A DNA stretch of 64,000 nt from Toxotes chatareus (taxonomy: Eukaryota; Chordata; Actinopteri; Toxotidae): NCBI GenBank assembly GCA_016801885.1, contig CM028883.1, positions 27,846,486 through 27,910,485 on the forward strand, in the 5' to 3' direction. Positions 33,287-45,494 of this stretch are shown here, piece by piece (positions within the stretch are counted from its first letter, which is position 1; every line of letters begins with the position of its first letter). The notes beneath the pieces were generated by a model. The model ran no database searches, was not told the origin of the DNA, and saw nothing but the letters and a program-made list of their open reading frames with translations. A program made the position numbers and the translations under genes.

Positions 33287-35007
33287 ACGCTTGTTAAAAA
33301 GAGACAGGCTTTTCTTTTAACATCCTCAAGGGCAATGTAATTAACTGTTAGCTTGAACTTGAAATATTGAAATGTGAACTGTAAAATTTGTGACTGCAGT
33401 TCTGTTAATTCACATTTAAAGTGTGATTTTTGCAGCAAAATAAAAATGTTAGCATTGTTGAATAATGGTTTTTTCTTATGGTCCTAGTATAAGATGTTGT
33501 TGGATGAATGTAATTTCCTTATGCCACCTAAATTTCCATCTAAATGGATAATGTACAGTAAGGGTGTTGTGACTGTGTTATTTGAACAACTTCTACAGTT
33601 GTGGGTTATATGTAATGTTAATGTGTCCATTCAATTGCTTTAGCTATCAATTATTTGGAATGAATATCTTTTATTAGAATAATGAAATCAAATTAGGTTG
33701 GATGAACTAGCTTGAATTTCATTTGTTGTACTTGTGTCAGTCTTGTTGAAATAACGTTTCTGTTTTTGTTAGTTTTACAAATGTCATTCTCATTGTTTCA
33801 ATTAGTGGCATTTTTATCAATCCAATTAGCGACAACTAATTGAATTTATATTAATATTTTGCATCACCCGCAATAATACAAGACATTCATGTGTGTGTGT
33901 GTGTGTGTGGCTTCTTTCTTAATTTACCTCGCTGGTCTTTCTTGTTTTATTTTGACAGATGACTGACTGAACAGCTGAGCCAATCACATTTCAGTAGAAA
34001 CAGAGATCAGCTCAAATTAGGAGGGGCCGCTCGTATCCCCCCTTAATATGCAAAATACTAGTTTGACCCAGTCCAGCGGTGCGGGATCGTCCCAGTCTAA
34101 CGTTACGTTCCACTCTGTGCCACCTGCGGCTGCGAGGACAGGCCGCTGTGGTGCATTGATGCTGCATTTTATGGGGTAAAAAAAAAAAACGTTCCAACCA
34201 GGGCACAGACCCGCTGTTCGGGAAACCTCCTGGTTATCTATTGTGACTCACTTCAAAAGCCAGTGTTGTCACAGAACAAAAAACATGTGATACGTGAGAA
34301 CTATATATTATATTATATATTGTTTAATAGCCTATTACATAGGTTTGTGATTGAACTAATTTGTTTTTTGTTGCTCTTAAAACTCTCCCTACATATCCAT
34401 TTGTAGGCCTACACTGGAATCAGCTTTTAATCAACAAATCTGTGATAACCCTGAACTTTAGAATGGTTGATAAGCAAAAGCTGTATTCCTGTTTAGCTTT
34501 GACCTCACTGGATGTGTCTAAGCATAAAAATCGAGAACCATGAAGGACCGTTTGTACCTCACACAAACAGTGAGCTCAGTGAATAAAGGCAAAGTAGCTG
34601 TAAACACATCTCAAGGTGCAAGCGTGTGTCATAGAGCGCAGGCCGCCATCACATCCAAGCCACTTTAATGTGTTTATGTTTTCCTGGAGGCTTTTCATCA
34701 AGTGTCAAAGTGACTGATCCTGGCTTAATGTGCAGTCTCTTGCTGCCATCTAGTGGCCCTGGCATGAAAACACAGTTCAACTTCTTACTGTCACAAATGA
34801 CTGTTCTGAAAACATCAGCAGGATATGACTGCCAGTGTCAGGCATAGGTCATGTAAACAAGATGTTTCATTTATTTATATATGCAGAGTATTATTATTGC
34901 ACTTGAATATTTAAGCAATGTTGAATGACAGTAGCCAAAGTTATAAATGTGATTACTGTAATAATAAAAAACACAATCCAAACTATATGTTTTTAAGGCC
35001 AGTTTTC
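33287..35007. other. No gene recognised
   Basis: AT-rich sequence with a GT microsatellite near 33889-33909 and an A-tract near 34178. No exon with domain content was seen. Confidence 0.5.
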
Positions 35008-35046
35008 CCATTCATTTTCTATACCGCTTAATCTGTCAGGGTAGAC
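35008..35046 (-). mobile_element. SINE tail fragment
   Basis: CCATTTTCTATA-type tail sequence with CGCTTAATCTGTCAGGGTAG matches the tail of the SINE at 16691-16895. Confidence 0.6.
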
Positions 35047-35420
35047 CAGTCTTTATTTTCCACTTCTCTTTTCACTGTCCTCATTCCCGTCCCTCCTTTT
35101 CCCCCTCACCCACGCCATCAGCTGACAACAATATCCTGTTTGGCTTCAGCCTCATCCACAGCATCAAGCACTCCCTTCAGCAGCTTCAACCTCCACCTCT
35201 CCTTCACAGGGACTCTGAAGACCTCCATGCTGGGGCCTGGACCCCCTGCACTGGTCTTCTCCTGGCCAGTAATGGTCCTAGCCAAGGGCTTGCTATTCTG
35301 TCTTTTAAAACAAAGAATAACAGAAGTTTGCTTGAATTTTGAATCTCTACATGACATACATGACCATGTAATCATCCATCTGCAATAAGTGACTTGATGC
35401 AGCGTCAGAGGTGCACTGAC

Positions 35421-36290
35421 TCAAATGGTCATAGCTCCACCCATCAAGACTTCATGGGGGCTAAGTCTCCTTGTGGAGTTTGACGTGCTGTGAATAGCAT
35501 ACAGCACTAGTGGAAGGGCATCAGGCCATTTTAGCCCTGTTGTCATCATAGTCTTTGTTAACTTTCCTTTGATGGTGAAGTTCATTCTCTCCATTTGACC
35601 TGAGCTCTGTGGGTAATAGGGAACATGCAATCTCCACTGGATCCCCAGTACTGATGCAAGACCGAGGACTTTTTCAACAAAAGCAGGGCCCCTATCACCA
35701 ATTATTGCCAGAGTGGCCCCTAAATGTGCGATAAGCTCTTTTCTCAAACATTCTACAAATGTTTGTGCATCTTCTTTTCTTGATGGATACGCTTCCAACC
35801 ATTTGGAAAACATATCAGTGATTGTGCAAGTATTTCTATCCTTGACAGCTGGCATATGTACAAAATCAATCAAACAAAAAAGGACCTGATGGCGGCAGCA
35901 AATGGTTATGGCTGATGGTATTACCTGCTGGTCTTGTCTGTTGACATATCATGCAATTATTCCCCAGTGTTTGTGCAACATTCGTAATGCCTGGTGCAAA
36001 CCACTGCGATCAGATTATATCATTCATCCCTCCTTTTCCTACATGTATAGGCCCGTGTGCAACGCAGGCAAAAACATGAAGGAGAGAGCGGGGCAGACCG
36101 GCCAGCCATCAAGGTGGAGCCAAAAGCCAGACTCTTGTTGAGAACAACCTTTCCTGATCCATGTCTTGTTCTCCTCACTGTCAGCACGGTTTTGTGACAC
36201 TTTGACATCATCAAAAGAGGGGAGAACAGGAAGTTCAGGAGGTTGAACTGAAGTACACTGATGTACCACAGAGGATGAGGAAACGGCTGC
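35421..36290 (-). pseudogene. Retroviral-type pol fragment: RNase H linker and integrase
   Basis: On the minus strand, 36280-36040 holds the linker between RNase H and integrase (W-rich, with a SEENKTW motif). 36000-35890 has the CMICQQTRP part of the zinc-binding domain. 35873-35421 is the integrase core with Asp in TDMFSKW, Asp in GDRGPAF and Glu in SSGQMERMN, the DDE triad of a gammaretrovirus-like or related endogenous element. Frames differ between the parts, and stops lie near 35875 and 36020. No gag, env or LTR was found. It is an old genomic relic and not functional as it stands. Confidence 0.85.
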
Positions 36291-36779
36291 CTGTTTGGCT
36301 GCTGCATCTGAAAAACAAATACAAATAAGAAAATATCAAAAATATATTTCAGTTCTAGCTGTAATGTTCCCATTTGTTAAACTGGAGTGCCCTTACACCA
36401 GGACGGACTTTCTCAGCAATCTTGTCCTTCTGTTGGTCAAAAAACTGTTTAAGCATTCAATATATCTCTTGCTTCAACGGAATGACAATTTTTAATTTAA
36501 TTAATTAATTAATTTTTAATTTTTAATTAAAAGGTCTGTACATTTTGCCATCTAGCCTTTGTCAGGGAGTCAAAGAGATTTAATGAGCGGTCCTTTCTAG
36601 AGGTAATCAACCAACAGGAATCTTGGCTGTATTCATTTACATTCTTAGATGACTATTGTAGGCCTGAAGGACAGTAATAAATAATGTAATAATTTTATCA
36701 TTTTTATCATGTTTCAGAGATGCACCAGGACTTTTAGCAACAATTCAGCCTGAACAGGTAACAGGGCAGACTGCACCAG
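36291..36779. other. No gene recognised; AT repeat
   Basis: Contains TTAATT-rich simple sequence at 36490-36530. No domain. Confidence 0.5.
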
Positions 36780-37020
36780 GTGTTGAGGAAGAGGACAAGG
36801 AGCTTGTTGCAGTCAATGGGGAGCATTTCCAACACACAGCAACAGTTTCTTACTGCACTACAGCAACACCCTTCTTTGCTGACCCCTGTCCTGTGCCACT
36901 CTGCAAAGCGACTCACTGGCTTTGAACTTGAGAGACTCTTCAAACCTGACCTCAGCCCTTCAGGGAGTAACAGGAGACTAAAAGAAAGTCAAACTGGACA
37001 GATTATCTCCTTGATTGTGA
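36780..37020 (+). CDS. Exon-like open frame of unknown family
   Basis: An open frame in Q- and L-rich sequence runs to LFKPDLSPSGSNRRLKESQ and is followed by GTTTGT, a plausible donor; TTCTGCAG at 37085-37092 could be the next acceptor. The GSNRR segment recalls a motif in several fish multi-domain proteins, but I cannot assign it. Downstream frames near 37093-37240 do not stay open. Confidence 0.3.
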
Positions 37021-37635
37021 AGGTTTGTATTTTTTTTGTAACTACTTGGAAAACCACATTACCATGGTATATCTGAACATTTTTTTCTGCAGAATGCAGA
37101 TGTTTGCAACTGGGCTGACATCACTTCCCCCTTCTGGGTTGGAACCATTGCCACGAATAGAGTTCCTGGATGACTCGACATTCCCAATAGCAAATACATG
37201 GTCAAACTTTACCACTCCTAGATCCATACAGTGCGTTTAAGTCACAAATGGACTTTGGAATTCCAGATAGTCCAGGATTTGGCTGTTTATAAGCCATATG
37301 ACTGGATGACCCCTAGAGCTCAGACTCAGACTGGCTTTTGTTGTACGTACAGTACAGGTAAATACAAGGTTTTTATAATGTTAAGGTATGTGAGCATGTG
37401 TACATGCTGAATTTTTTTGACAATTGTTTTAGAGCCATTATTCTCAAAATGTGGTGTTTATGAATCACGGTTTCAGATTTAGAATGAAAAAACGCATTTG
37501 TTCTCTACAATACAAAAATGTAATAAATACTCATTCATTTGCTTTATTTTTATTCATTTATTTTCCACAATAATGAAGCTGTGGTTGACAAACTTTGTCT
37601 ACATGTTCCACTGTTACAATAAACCTCTCTTCAAT

Positions 37636-38660
37636 TCATAGCTGAGCAGTTTCTTTTAGTCTCAGATACAGTTCAGTTGCAGACTGCCAGTACTCTGGCT
37701 TCTGTGAATGATTGTGCTCCATGGCTAAGTTAAAGTACTCCTGCATGTTTGCGTCCCCACATGGAGCTCTTGTCAGACGAGCCTCAGGAAAGGCATCCAG
37801 CGCAGCCTGTTCAATTTTAAATCCACAGTCTCTGGAGCCAAACCTTTTTAAACAGACGACATAAGTACATTTATTGATTTATTTTTAAGATAAAAGAAAA
37901 ACAAATACAAACATCAATCTATCACCAAAGTGTTACCTGTGTGGTAAGTAGTAGAGCTCACTGGGCACTCCTCCTGGACATGATGCTGTTCTGGAGGAGT
38001 GAATCCTGTGACTGTTCCACAGTCTCACACACTCATCCAAGTCCTTCTGAATAACATCACCAAAGCAATATCTCAGTAGGCACTGATGCTCGTGACTCCC
38101 GTTGAAGTATTGATGTATCCCTAAGGTCTGCAAATAGCTCCATCCAGAACTGACACCTATAGAAATCGCTAAAATAATTTTAAAAAAATGTTAAGCATAT
38201 GTTTGAATCAATGACAAAAAAGGTTACACATAATGAAATTACTTAATGAAGGCTACTTACCTTCCCTGTCTGAATATGGACCACCAGGACTCAATGCTCT
38301 GGTTGTTTGTGGATGAGCCATACATGTGGCTGGACGCTCCAGAGTAGTAGTCGTGATGATGGCGTAAGGTGCACTGAATTGCGGCCATGGTCCCGTTCTC
38401 CGTGTTCTCCAGTCCTCAGTCTCATGGGAATGACACAGAGGTTTTGCACATGTGACAGAAAATAGTGAGTGATCACACTTGGGTCATTATTTGTTGGTCC
38501 ACATGCAAGCCACAGTACTTTACGTGAAAATCCATCGATAGAGCCTGAAAGAGAAAAAACTGTATGGCTTAAGTTTATCATAACCGTCCCCGCTGCATAC
38601 CACATATTGTTTGGTCCCATGGAGTGGTTCTTCTTATAAACCTGTTCATCAGGACAGACC
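37636..38660 (-). pseudogene. Integrase-core (rve-like) multi-exon gene, damaged
   Basis: Minus-strand exons are about 38660-38590 (SMGPNNMWYA), 38554-38261, 38156-37937 and 37843-37636, with GT-AG borders. They read GSIDGFSRKVLWLACGPTNN, then YGSSTNNQSIESWWSIFR, FGDVIQKDLDECVRLWN with GGVPSELYYLP, and a last exon ending LRLKETAQL before a stop. This matches a fish family with an integrase catalytic core of transposon origin. Where relatives have RTDCGTENG the sequence has RTG and then shifts frame, so the second catalytic Asp is lost; the first catalytic region is also unrecognisable. Gene product and host role are unknown. The upstream end stops at the border of the inverted duplication. 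Confidence 0.7.
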
Positions 38661-41600
38661 ACAGTGTCTCACAGAAAACACAATACCTTCTCCTCTCCCA
38701 ACACACCATCGCCGTTTCCTCCACTGTGATGGTCGATTTTCTCCAGAGCATCCAACAGGTTGGCTGGTCTCCTCTGACTCTTCTGCACCTCACATTCATA
38801 CTGAGTAAAGATCCTGGGTATCCCATTGGCTCCAGTGTGTTCATCTGATCACAAAGACCAAACAAGAGGTTAAAAACACATTAAGGATTAACTTCTCCTC
38901 TGTGAACTGTTTCAGGATTTGAAGGAGTCATGGAAACATTCCCTTTATATTCATACTCACTGAGCCTCCTCCTCTTCAGGCTGGGAAGGTGGGCATCCAG
39001 CGCCTTGGCCTTCTGGGTGTGGGGGCTTTGGGAGTGTGAGCAGGAAGGGAAGCCAGAGGGCTGAGTATCTGGCAAACACACTGCCCCACAGCTCTCTGCA
39101 GCAGTCTTCTTCTCTACCACAGGCCTGTTACATCCAAACACACACAGTCAGTTAATGGTCACAGCTCTGGATCAGATCTCTCAGCAGTAAACACAGTTGT
39201 ACAGGCATTGAGAGAGGAAATGAACACCTGGCTGAAAAAGCCTGAGGAGGCCACTCCACCTCTAGACTGGTCTGACTCATAGAAAATCCCACCTCTGAAC
39301 TGCACCTGAGCTCTGCTTCACTTGCTGAATGTGCCTTGAGTTTCTGTCCCACACTGAGCTGAGTGCAGAGCGAGCTCCTGTCCCAGGAAATAAGGAGCTG
39401 AGAACATAGACTGTGGCTCCAAATTCATTTAGTAAATCTGGCCCTTGATGTACAATGAAGCACTGTTTTTCCATATTTGTTATGATTGCTATTGTTACAC
39501 TTCTCTGAAAGACAGACACCTCCTGTGAGAGAGGTCTATCGCTCATTTAAGAGACATTTATTCTGCTATACAACACTACAAAAAAATATGAAATATATGT
39601 GAGTCCAGTTGGTTTCATCATCCTGGAGGACACTGTCCTGAGACTTGTCCTGTAACTTGCCCTCAAGGACTTGAGACCTGAGTTGGACCAACTGGGACAA
39701 GTATTAGTGTGCAGAGAGATAAGACAGTTGATGGGTGTACTATATACTTACCCAACTGTTGCCAAGCCACACCAAAACTGCCAACTGACCTCAATTACAC
39801 CAGGACATTGAGTCAGTCGATCTTTTTTGTCAACTGTATTCATGTTAGGACCCACCATTTTATTTGCAACCCTGAAGAACTGAGAAACGTCATGGACCAC
39901 ATTTCCAAAGCCTTCATAAAGCCGCACATAAGGCCTAACCCATGATGGAAGCTGAGCCCGGGCATCAGAGGACTTAAACCTGTGGGAGAAGTCACACGTT
40001 GTTTTATTTTAATCACCTTCATCATTGTGGAACAGATCAGTTCTTTCTGAATGATGTTAGTAAAGCTAAAAGTTTGTTTAATTACTCCACAGATTTTACA
40101 CTTTAAGTTCAGGTTACTTGTCACAAGACTAGAATTATTAGTTAACTTTAGAAGTTAAAACTTATTTCATGCATTTTCCTGATTGCTGGTTGCTGATCTG
40201 TTACAAAACTGCAAAAGAAAAATATAATAACAGCATCCACAAACAGTCCTACTTTAATAAAATCTTTTAATAACACAATAGCAACATTAACAGAGTTTTT
40301 GTTGCCGATGACAACTTTTTTTTTCTGGCACGACTTGTTTTTCGAGACATTTTGTGCAACTTTATTATGTTCCTGCACTGACAATTTGGACTGCAGGGTA
40401 TAAAAGCCATGCTAGGATGGCACTGCATTTTCATATTCTTACCCTAACCTCTCTCATCAAGCTCTCTTAACTATACAAATAAATGGCTCCTTACAGCCTG
40501 ATGAAAGCCACCTGTTAATGAGGAGGTGCTTGCTTGTGAGATTTCATTGTTTGCATAATTAATGCCTGTAAAACTGCTCGTTTTGAGAGCCTGGGTCATT
40601 CAAAACAACATTACCAAAGAGTAAAAAGAAAGAGTAGAGCTGCCTGAAATCTGCAGACAAAAAAAATAAATAAAAAATGATTTAGGTGTGTCAGGTGTCA
40701 TATGAGAGGACCTGAAACTGTTAGAAATTATTAATATACATGGATGTATGTTGATGATCCTCATACATAAATCATTCAAGTTTAAAATCAAAAGATATTA
40801 AGTTCACTGTGATGAGAAAAGCTGGAAATTATTATTCCCACAGTGGAAGAAAATGAGCGAACGCTTGGCGTTTTAGTTGAAGTAGTTTTCTGTCGACTAA
40901 CACACTGTTTCAGCTCTACTTCTCTTAAATCCCTTTTATGTGCCACTTCAGGATGGAGATGTTTGTACAGGGAAGACACAGACAACCACGCTAAGACTGA
41001 ACCAAGAAAACATCATCAAGCCTTTTCAGTAAGCAGTTTCTCTCACTTCAGCCCAGGAGCTTTCTTCCTGTTCATCTCATCCAAGAACTGCATCTTCAGG
41101 ATGACTCGAGGGTCCAACTTTGGAAGGAAGGGAAGGCCGGGAATGATGACACCCCCCGACCAAAGGTGTCTGCAAAATCCAGACCCTCACTAGCCTGGCA
41201 CAGGAATACATTAACCGAAGTTCATTTCTAGATGGATGCATATTTGTAATGTTACAGCTGATGTAAAGGAAATTACAACTCATATGCAAACAGGGGGGTT
41301 CCTGTCAAACCTGCATAGATGTAATAGCAATAGAAAGTTACTGGATTGTGGGTGCAACAGAGGGATTTTGACAATAGCAAAGTGAAAATGACTTCCAGTA
41401 ATGAAGCCAAAAACTAAACATTTAGCCTGATGGCGACACAAGAGGAGAGGTGATGGGGACATTGAAGACATTCTGTCTTTTGGATATAAAAGATAGGTGC
41501 CAAGGTAAAAAGAGTATATTCTGAAACATTTCTCCAGACTCCATGAAACCATAACAACCTCACCTTCCCTCGACACACAGCAAAGAAGGATCCCCCTTTG

Positions 41601-41703
41601 GATGCTGGATCGTTGACTTTGTTATAAAATCCGTCCACAACCTAAGAACAGACAAAGAGATCAGATATTGTTACCAACTCACACCATGTCCAGCTCATGA
41701 AAT

Positions 41704-43762
41704 ACTGTGAGACCTGTAAAGGTCTGAAAACCTGGTGGTGGGATGTGATAATTAATATGACTAGCAGGGGTTGACTCAGTTTGACATATTCTTCCTCCTG
41801 CAGCCAGATCTCAGTAAGACAGAATAAATCAATCTGCTGATCCATTATCAAATGATTTACTAACAGAGATTTAGACAAGAGAGATCTAACGTTTAATAGC
41901 CCACATCTAATTGTGGTGTTTTTATTTATTTAAGGTTTTTATGAATAACACCTCTTGCCTGATTTGGTTTATTCACTTTTTGTTGACGGGGAGCAGACAC
42001 AGTCTCTATAGGATAAAGGGAATTGTTGGAATGGTAGGAATCATGGTAGGAATCATGGGAGGGTGACAGCTCTAGAGAAACTGCAGAGAAGCGGCAACTC
42101 TGCCTCCTGGTCTCATGACTTTGGTTGTCTAATAAAATCTGCCATATTTCTAGATATGAGAGCTGCACCATCCAAAGTGGGATGGATGCCGTCTCTCCTA
42201 ATCAGACCAGGTTTTCCCCAAAAAGTTTTCCAGCTGTCTATGAAGGCCACGTCGTTTGCTGGACACCACCTAGACAGCCAGCGACGGAATGATGACATGC
42301 GGCTAAACATGTCATCACTGGTCAAATCGGGCAGGGGTCCAGAGAAAACTACGGAGTCCGACATTGTTTTGGCATAGTTACACACCGATTCCACATTAAT
42401 CTTAGTGACCTCCGATTGGCGTAATCGGGTGTCATTTCCGCCGACGTGAATAACGATCTTACCAAATCTACGTTTATCCTTAGCCAGCAGTTTTAAATAC
42501 AATTCGACGTCGCCCGCTCTGGCCCCAGGAATGCATTTAACTATGGTCGCTGGAGTCTGTAACTTCACATTTGGCTAAATGGAGCTGCCAGTCAGCAGAG
42601 TTTTTCCTCAGCGGGTGTGTCGCTGATTGGGGAAAATCTGTTTGAAACGTGAAGCGGTTGCTGGTGAACCACGGGCCGTTGTTTCAGGCTGTTTCCTTCG
42701 GACTACCACCCAGCCGCCCTGGCTTCCCGGCTGCTCGGGGAGCTGGCGGGGAACCGCTAACAGGAGCTAAAGTAGCAGCAGGAGAGAGAGAAGCCATTGC
42801 TAACAGCTGAGCTAGCGGACCAGAGATAGAGCGATTATATTATAGTGTTAAATCCCAAGGGGCCCGTACACAACAGATGTTCAACTGAAGCAATATACGT
42901 GTGCAAGGATTCAGAGATTAACCACAGAGCACGGCAAAGTTAATGTAGTTGATAAGCTAGGATAACTCGAAACACTCGTAAAACAGTGCAAAAGCAGCAC
43001 ACAGGAAGTGACACAATACGTTACCATCACGTCAGCACGTCTCCCAGCAGAGTCTAACCCCGCCCACTCTGTGACATTATCCCAGACACACGACTGATCC
43101 TTTGATGACACTCACCATCATGGTGGAGGTCTGACGTTACTGATGTCTGACGTCATCAGTGGGTCATTGAGCTCCATCTGTAAGAGCCAATCAGAGAGCA
43201 GTATCAATGAACAGGTAGGGCAGGCGAACTGATCCTATATAAACCCAGTCAGGTGTCTGGATCAGAGGGTGATACTTCTCAACATGCGGTCCCCAGCAGA
43301 CTGCTGGGGAGGGATTCAGTAAAACACCGCTTTCATCACTTCCAGCAGAAAGACAAGGTAAACGCAGACCTCACCTGTGGGTCTGGTGGATCTCACCTGT
43401 CAGTCCGATGAGTCAGATCACATTGATCCTGGTCCTGGGTGGTCCACGTCAGGACATCAGGTCTGTGCTTCCTGCTGAGGTGTAAAACTACAAAAAGTAA
43501 ATAAAGACTTTGTTGCCTACTCACCTGCTTCATTCACTGTTAACTCTTCATCACTAACACAGTCAGTGTGTGTAAGTCCAGCAACAGGAAATTCATCTGC
43601 AATAACTGAGTAATTAACTAATTATTTAAGTCATGTTTCAGATGTTCTGAGGTTTTATCCAGTTAGATGTGACTTTGCTGTTTGTCACATGACAGGAAAT
43701 GAAAATCTTCACTGTCTGAACTGCTGTTCAACTGTGAGACCTGTAAAGGTCTGGAAACCTGG
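41704..43762 (-). mobile_element. Promoter-LINE composite, copy B, flanked by 32 bp repeats
   Basis: The insert 41736-43730 is absent from the other arm. It runs from the LINE endonuclease region (41740-41900) through ORF1 (42568-42113, SGNH blocks GGNDTR and DGIHPT intact) into the first 0.8 kb of the promoter block. It is flanked by near-identical 32 bp repeats (41704-41735 and 43731-43762, one mismatch). The LINE 3' tail is missing although the flanking repeat abuts the break, which is odd for ordinary LINE insertion. Confidence 0.85.
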
Positions 43763-44150
43763 ACATAGTCTAGTGGTTTCATAGCCATGCATACAAATAT
43801 TTAATTAAACCACACTCACCTCAGTGAAGGTGCCCTTTCCTTTAGTTTCAGCAAACATGGGCTTTATGCTGTCAATGCAATCTGCATGTCCATTAGCCTA
43901 ATGAGAGAGAACACACATACTGTGGCCGATATTTCAACATTCAATTCAGAAATCATTTGGAACATCTCTAATACATAAATCAACAAAAATACAACACGAT
44001 AAAAGCTATATGTTTTCCTGAGAGCCACTTTTCCACTTACTCTCCAGAATTCCAGGGTTTTTTCCATTAAAGGGAAGGAGGGAAAAAACACTCAGAGACC
44101 ACGAGGAACCACACGGCTCAGGTTGGCTGAGGAGAGAACACAATAAGAAA

Positions 44151-44872
44151 GGATCAAGGATCAAGGAACTTTTATTGTCGTGCCAGTATATTTACATGTT
44201 ATGGCACGAAATTAGTACTCAGGTCCCAGTTTAAGCCATCAAGAGCAAGATGTAAAGAGCGAAAATATAAATATAAACATAAGTGCAATAAAAATCTAGA
44301 CAACAGAGCAAAATATAAACATATAAACAATTAAATAAAATAAGATAAGGAAGCCAAGATTAGCATGTGCATAAATATGCATGTGCAAGTAGGAGGTAGT
44401 AGTAGTGCAAAGAGGTAGTTCAAATATTGCACCTATATGAACATGTTGCCCTATGATGGCCAAGTATTGCAGATAGTGGATAGTGTTGTGGTGCAAGTCA
44501 GTCAGTGTGTGGTGAGGAGGGAGGGAGGGGGGGGGTATCTACAGGGCAGGGCTAGAGTTCAGCAGTCTTACAGCTTCAGGGAAGAAGCTGTTCCTGAGCC
44601 TGGTGGTCCTGCTCCAGATGCTCCTCAGCCGCCTGCCTGAGGGAGGGGGCTGCAAAAGTCTATGTGCGGGATGGGTGGAGTTGTTCACGATGCAGAGGGC
44701 CCTCCCTTTGCATCGTGCTGTGCAGTGGTCTGAGGTGGTGGGCAGGCTGTTCCCCACAGTCCTCTGTGCAGCCTTTAGCACCCTCTGCAGAGCCTTCCTC
44801 TCAGCAGCAGAGCAGCTGCCATGCCACACAGTGATGCAGGTGCAGAGGATGCTCTCCAGCATCCCTAGCTTT
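44151..44872 (-). mobile_element. LINE 3' end in the rtel1 intron, left arm
   Basis: The minus-strand frame 44862-44539 has ITVWHGSCSAAERKALQRV and RTTRLRNSFFPEAVRLLNS, the C-terminus typical of fish non-LTR reverse transcriptases. A 3' untranslated region ends in CAATAAAAGTTCCTTGATCC with a duplicated TTGATCC. It inserted before the arm duplicated, because the right arm has it at the same position. Clade not assigned. Confidence 0.8.
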
Positions 44873-45494
44873 CAACAGAGCTAGGAGAAAGATATTCATA
44901 TGAGGATGATGACAGAAATAATGAAGAATAAAAAGATTTCCATACAGTACACATAGGATAATGTTTGACCTTACCAACAGTTCTGCCTAAAGATGCCATG
45001 TTTTCAGGAACAAACCTGTCACAGAAGGAAAGATCAGTAGTTTAAAATTAATCATCATTGTCATTGTAAGAGTTAAACTGTTTTAATATGAAAAAGTTTA
45101 AATATTACACTTCTCCAAAGGCCGAGTCCCATCAGGACATTACATGAGATGTAAGAGTAAACCCTGATGTAATAAAATAAAGCCAACACATCAGATATAG
45201 TTGGTTTATGAGAACATGGACCTTCCTGTGTGAAAGACAGCTGGACTTCAGAAAGCTCAGCAAAAGATGAGCTGAATGGTGCTATGATGACTTTTCACAC
45301 CAGGACATTGAACTCCATCACAAGACAGATTACAAAAGAATGTGTACATCTGTCCAATCAAAGGACATGATTAAAAGTGTAGAAGCTTTTCTGAAGAAGA
45401 GAATACTGTAGAACAGAATGAAGAACAGGATACTGAAGAATAGAATACTGTTGAATAGAACAGAATAATGAAGACTAGAACGTAGAAGAGAATT

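Larger units (their letters stand above)
38699..45015 (-). pseudogene. rtel1: rtel1 fragment, left arm
   Basis: Exons on the minus strand match the second helicase domain and the following linker of RTEL1, the Fe-S DEAH helicase that dismantles D-loops and T-loops. 45015-44975 has ENMASLGRTV. 44126-44041 has VFFPSFPLMEKTLEFWR. 43897-43820 has ADCIDSIKPMFAETKGKG. 41641-41564 has GGSFFAVCRGK. 41194-41047 has ASEGLDFADTFGR and DPRVILKMQFLDEM. 39979-39856 has DARAQLPSWVRPYVRLYEGF. 39124-38961 has KALDAHLPSLKRRR. 38844-38699 has ANLLDALEK in the arm sequence. A TGA sits before VFFPS, two extra G residues shift the frame after TFGR, and the exon with helicase motif VI (QAIGRVIRH) is absent. Not functional. 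Confidence 0.85.

Noticed and set aside
35118..35375. Minus-strand frame with GGPGPSMEVFRVPVKE next to the pol fragment
   Set aside because: Considered as the integrase C-terminus or a host exon, but no motif of either is present and borders are unclear.
39709..40124. Mirrored frames in both palindrome arms outside the rtel1 exons
   Set aside because: They extend across exon borders into introns; only the exon parts match rtel1.
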